Positions 24,501-24,878 of a stretch of 24,878 nucleotides of DNA are shown piece after piece. The stretch is taken from positions 1-24,878 of the IMG/VR virus record IMGVR_UViG_3300032285_004733; one strand, written 5' to 3'. The first letter of the stretch is position 1, and each line of letters opens with the position of its first letter. Below the pieces are notes generated by a model that did no database searches, had not been told where the DNA came from, and was given only the letters and a program-made list of their open reading frames with translations. The position numbers were made by a program, and so were the translations under genes. This stretch comes from a virus.

Positions 24501-24878
24501 TAATTTAGTAGATGCAAAAAATGGTATTGATACTGAAACTTTTTTAGAAGCTCCTAATACTGCTCAAAACGGAATATTATTAGGATATATTATTATTCAA
24601 GGTGGAGGAGCAGGAACCCCAGCGCGTGACTTATTAAACGCTAGTGAAGCCGCTATTATTCAAGCTGGATTATTTAGAAATGTAGGAGGAATAGGGTCAT
24701 CAGGTACCGCTCCTATAGCCAGTACATTAGCTGGACTTGCAGATGTATCCATTGCTAGTAGAACATCTGGTGATTTATTAGTTTATAATGGAGCTCTATG
24801 GGTTAATAATAAAACATTAAATGGTAACTACACTGTTAGTGGATCATTTACTACAAATGATGGTATAACAGCAGTAAC
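18532..24878 (+). CDS. Giant modular fibre / adhesin protein, 3' partial (at least 2,115 aa)
   Basis: One frame stays open from the ATG at 18532 to the window end with no stop. In order it contains: an N-terminal Ser/Gly-rich beta region; four copies of a GSLxGTSS(W/Y)A module (18661, 19651, 20005, 21088); a nine-unit 14-residue SHAEG repeat (19141-19491) like the YadA head beta-roll; an NVAIG-type repeat (20668-20940) common in phage fibres; a 70-residue module present twice (21151 and 22699); two arrays of a nine-residue repeat (TASYVLNAV type); and a globular region (about 23600-24700) ending in a DVSIASRTSGDLLVYNGALW module. Such repeat families are typical of trimeric fibres. A tail-fibre or whisker role, possibly with receptor binding at the unseen C-terminus, is inferred. 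The chaperone or attachment end lies outside the window. Confidence 0.88.
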   Translation, partial: MSNLIQGYQIALPFELSGSDGSLLYSGSQLIISGSVEASQGFTGSLYGTSSWAENAVTASYALNGGGSNIDTGSFATTSSNTFTGIQIITGSNGILKYGGDANSVNPIFPTLVDIHANNSYPWLERFYNDSFSQQNAVMAYFAWDDGRFVFHNETNQSIGLQVNGYQGENGLLVYSDKVAFVNNIEVTGSISNGFETIASGPYSHAAGDLTVANGYASHAEGWTTYANGGFSHAEGIYTSASGYSSHAEGDETEAKGYYSHAEGNHTLTSGSWSHAEGFYTIAEGIYSHAEGEATKAIGEGSHAEGLGTIALGPYQHAQGRYNISSSDSSAFIIGNGINDANRSNLIFASGSELQMTGSLNVTGSINVDGNITGSLYGTSSWAENTITASYSDTTISASYSDTAVSASYALTASYSLNVPTASLTASYALTASYVNQLNQDVTITGSLTVSGSTGTTIFSSNIDTLILTGSAIITGSLDIIGNVNVDGGITSSLQGTSSWAENATSASYAKTSSYSNNIKGSTNHIPVFDSPNSLVTSSIYQSGSYSIIINQDNATSANPEALYVWQPSTSSFNVISGKGNLNNYLQLNIQNTNNGNSASSDVVATANNGDETTNYIDMGINNQNFNGGIGIGNDAYLYSTGRHLHIGNVSNYPIQFFVGGNDTDANRKFSLSPDDQHQMTGSLNISGSLITSKDVLINGITVGRGSGNDSDSVVIGLTALANNNSGYQNVAIGAFASQYNIEGSQNVAIGYESFAANHNGTSNVIIGYQTFTNNIDGNDNTVIGKSSGGGIVTGSYNTIVGANTFIPAVTNNNIILSDGQGNIKYRWDGIQNTISGDLIVTGSLTVTQGFTGSLLGTSSYATSASYAATASSANNFTVRGTLTAQTIIAQTITSSTEYITGSTRFGSLQTNTHQFTGSVNITGSITGTNGVVNNLTASNAVTASYVLNSVSASFATNASTASYVLNAISSSFATNASTASYILNAVSASYATNAATSSYILNAISASFASTASYVLQAVSASFATNSLTASYILNAISSSYAATASLAPLYVLTSVTSSMSVATASFVTTAQTASYVLQAVSASFATNANTASFVATAQTASYVLNAISSSFASTASFVNTARTASYVLNAISSSFATNASTASYVVTANTASYVLNAVSASFSTNASTASYVLQAVSSSYASTASYVITANTASYVLNAVSSSFATNASTASYVLQAVSASFATNASTSSYVLQAVSSSFTSTASYVVTANTASYVLQAVSASFATQAANATTASFVITAQTASYVLNAVSSSFATNASTASYVVTANTASYVLQAVSASFATNANTASFVTTAQTASYVLNAVSSSFSSNTISASYAATASYVITANTSSYVLNAISSSFASIASSADNFTVRGTLTAQTLVVQTITSSIDYVTGSTRFGSLQSNTHIFTGSISVSGSITGTNGVINNLTASNAVTSSYILQAVSASFATNASTASYVLQAVSASFATQAANASTASYVLNAISSSFATNASTASYILNAVSASFATNALTASYILNAVSSSFATSASYAVSTSLAANSILLNGTGSTVFATTGSNIFKGNQTVTGSLFTSGSNTLIGNTVLSGSINISGSTIVDGTSIFKNHSMTVTGSVLISGSTTQIGNNTLTGNTTLSGSVIMSGSLGQPNPTLSIYGDLNQTGYTRYLPVTTNIDTSISASYIFVSGSTNDLYFSQNGYGYNNVTRLRWLEGNLYTGLLSGGVLSSTIGSTTFNLSSGSGIIVTLNAFTSSQDPFPTIQYVSWPTYTNQPIINSGSAKITYVSITSNGSINQQTFPIGSTDTNQWDTQIELGVVLHLSGSVSTGVYNAPQLAYGYAQRTDDFLRAFGPLKISGHTLQASGSSPTLSIKKSSGTAYNNGSNYVNNPNHPSLTSDPDINISKIYRYYISGSTPIIDTGIANAGYTAIDSKQYVDTTTGTLTAVGAGFFSIQRVFWIPNSPTNAFIVYYGNARYGNLVDAKNGIDTETFLEAPNTAQNGILLGYIIIQGGGAGTPARDLLNASEAAIIQAGLFRNVGGIGSSGTAPIASTLAGLADVSIASRTSGDLLVYNGALWVNNKTLNGNYTVSGSFTTNDGITAV
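19141..19491 (+). repeat. 14-residue SHAEG repeat, nine units (YadA-head-like beta-roll)
   Basis: SHAAG at 19141, seven SHAEG units, then QHAQG at 19477, every one exactly 42 bases after the last, with Gly/Ala/Ser/Thr between. A 14-residue period with a Ser-x-Ala-x-Gly core is the known repeat of the trimeric YadA head, a left-handed beta-roll. Confidence 0.88.
20668..20940 (+). repeat. NVAIG-type fibre repeat
   Basis: SVVIG, NVAIG, NVAIG, NVIIG, NTVIG and NTIVG units separated by polar, Asn/Gly-rich spacers (GYQNVAIGAFASQ, GSQNVAIGYESFAAN). This pattern is well known in phage fibres and trimeric adhesin-like proteins. The repeat is looser in spacing than the SHAEG one. Confidence 0.75.
21151..21360 (+). 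repeat. 70-residue fibre module, copy 1
   Basis: Codes for the NFTVRGTLTAQT... VTGSTRFGSLQ-type module ending NNLTASNAVT, immediately before the first nonapeptide array. A second copy of the same length lies at 22699-22908. Confidence 0.85.
21361..22698 (+). repeat. Nonapeptide array 1 (TASYVLNAV / SASFATNAS type)
   Basis: Consecutive nine-residue units of the form (T/S)(A/S)S(Y/F)xxxAx, typically alternating TASYVLNAV and SASFATNAS, with occasional six-residue units that break the phase. Roughly 48 units fit in 1.34 kb. Unit DNA sequences differ at synonymous positions (TCA/TCT, GCT/GCA, GTT/GTA), so the repeat is much better conserved in protein than in DNA. Confidence 0.88.
22699..22908 (+). 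repeat. 70-residue fibre module, copy 2
   Basis: The second copy of the module at 21151-21360, 210 bases with no length change. Clear residue matches include FTVRGTLTAQT, TGSTRFGSLQ, GSITGTNGV and NNLTASNAVT, with substitutions between. It is followed by the second nonapeptide array. Confidence 0.85.
22909..23202 (+). repeat. Nonapeptide array 2
   Basis: About eleven further units of the same nine-residue repeat (for example TASYVLQAV SASFATQAA), directly after the second 70-residue module, before the sequence turns into GSxxxSGS-type beta repeats. Confidence 0.85.

Overview
This window is a stretch of the late (virion-assembly) region of a T4-like, contractile-tailed phage genome. The evidence is a recognisable T4-type head and neck gene set: the nuclease end of the large terminase (gp17-like), portal (gp20-like), prohead protease (gp21-like), acidic scaffold (gp22-like), major capsid protein (gp23-like), and neck and tail-completion proteins resembling gp13, gp14 and gp15. 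All genes are on the + strand and closely packed, the DNA is AT-rich, and no bacterial chromosomal gene, tRNA or integrase is visible. Nearly all start codons lack a Shine-Dalgarno sequence and are preceded by A/T-rich DNA. That fits a Bacteroidota (flavobacterium-like) host, but this is an inference.

Layout. (1) 1-2639: terminase C-terminus and portal. (2) 2676-8583: six genes, about 1,960 residues in all, that I cannot match to named T4 proteins. They sit where T4 has only the small core genes 67 and 68, so an expanded prohead core or internal-protein set is likely. (3) 8588-10016: prohead protease and a ParB/Srx-fold protein, closed by a strong terminator. (4) 10207-13013: scaffold and major capsid protein, with a structured leader and the window's only clear Shine-Dalgarno, closed by a second terminator. 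(5) 13111-13647: a single-gene unit for a small protein with a Ser/Thr-Pro repeat tail, closed by a third terminator. (6) 13725-14393: a PhoH-like ATPase. (7) 14442-18526: gp13-, gp14- and gp15-like neck and tail-terminator genes. (8) 18532 to the window end: an open, at least 2,115-residue fibre or adhesin gene built from several repeat families.

The portal, protease, scaffold and capsid products should build and mature the prohead, the terminase fills it, and the gp13/14/15-like proteins close the neck and join the tail. The giant fibre probably contacts the host or decorates the virion. Compared with T4, the neck block lies downstream of the capsid gene rather than upstream of the terminase.

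The most notable signals are: a nine-base element ATATTTATA in front of six genes, twice directly after a terminator (candidate phage late promoter); a short RLxxLAGL-type peptide at the ends of three core-region proteins together with LxE/IxE sites (candidate prohead-targeting and cleavage tags); a TPS-type repeat shared by the post-capsid protein and the neck protein; and the modular architecture of the giant fibre.
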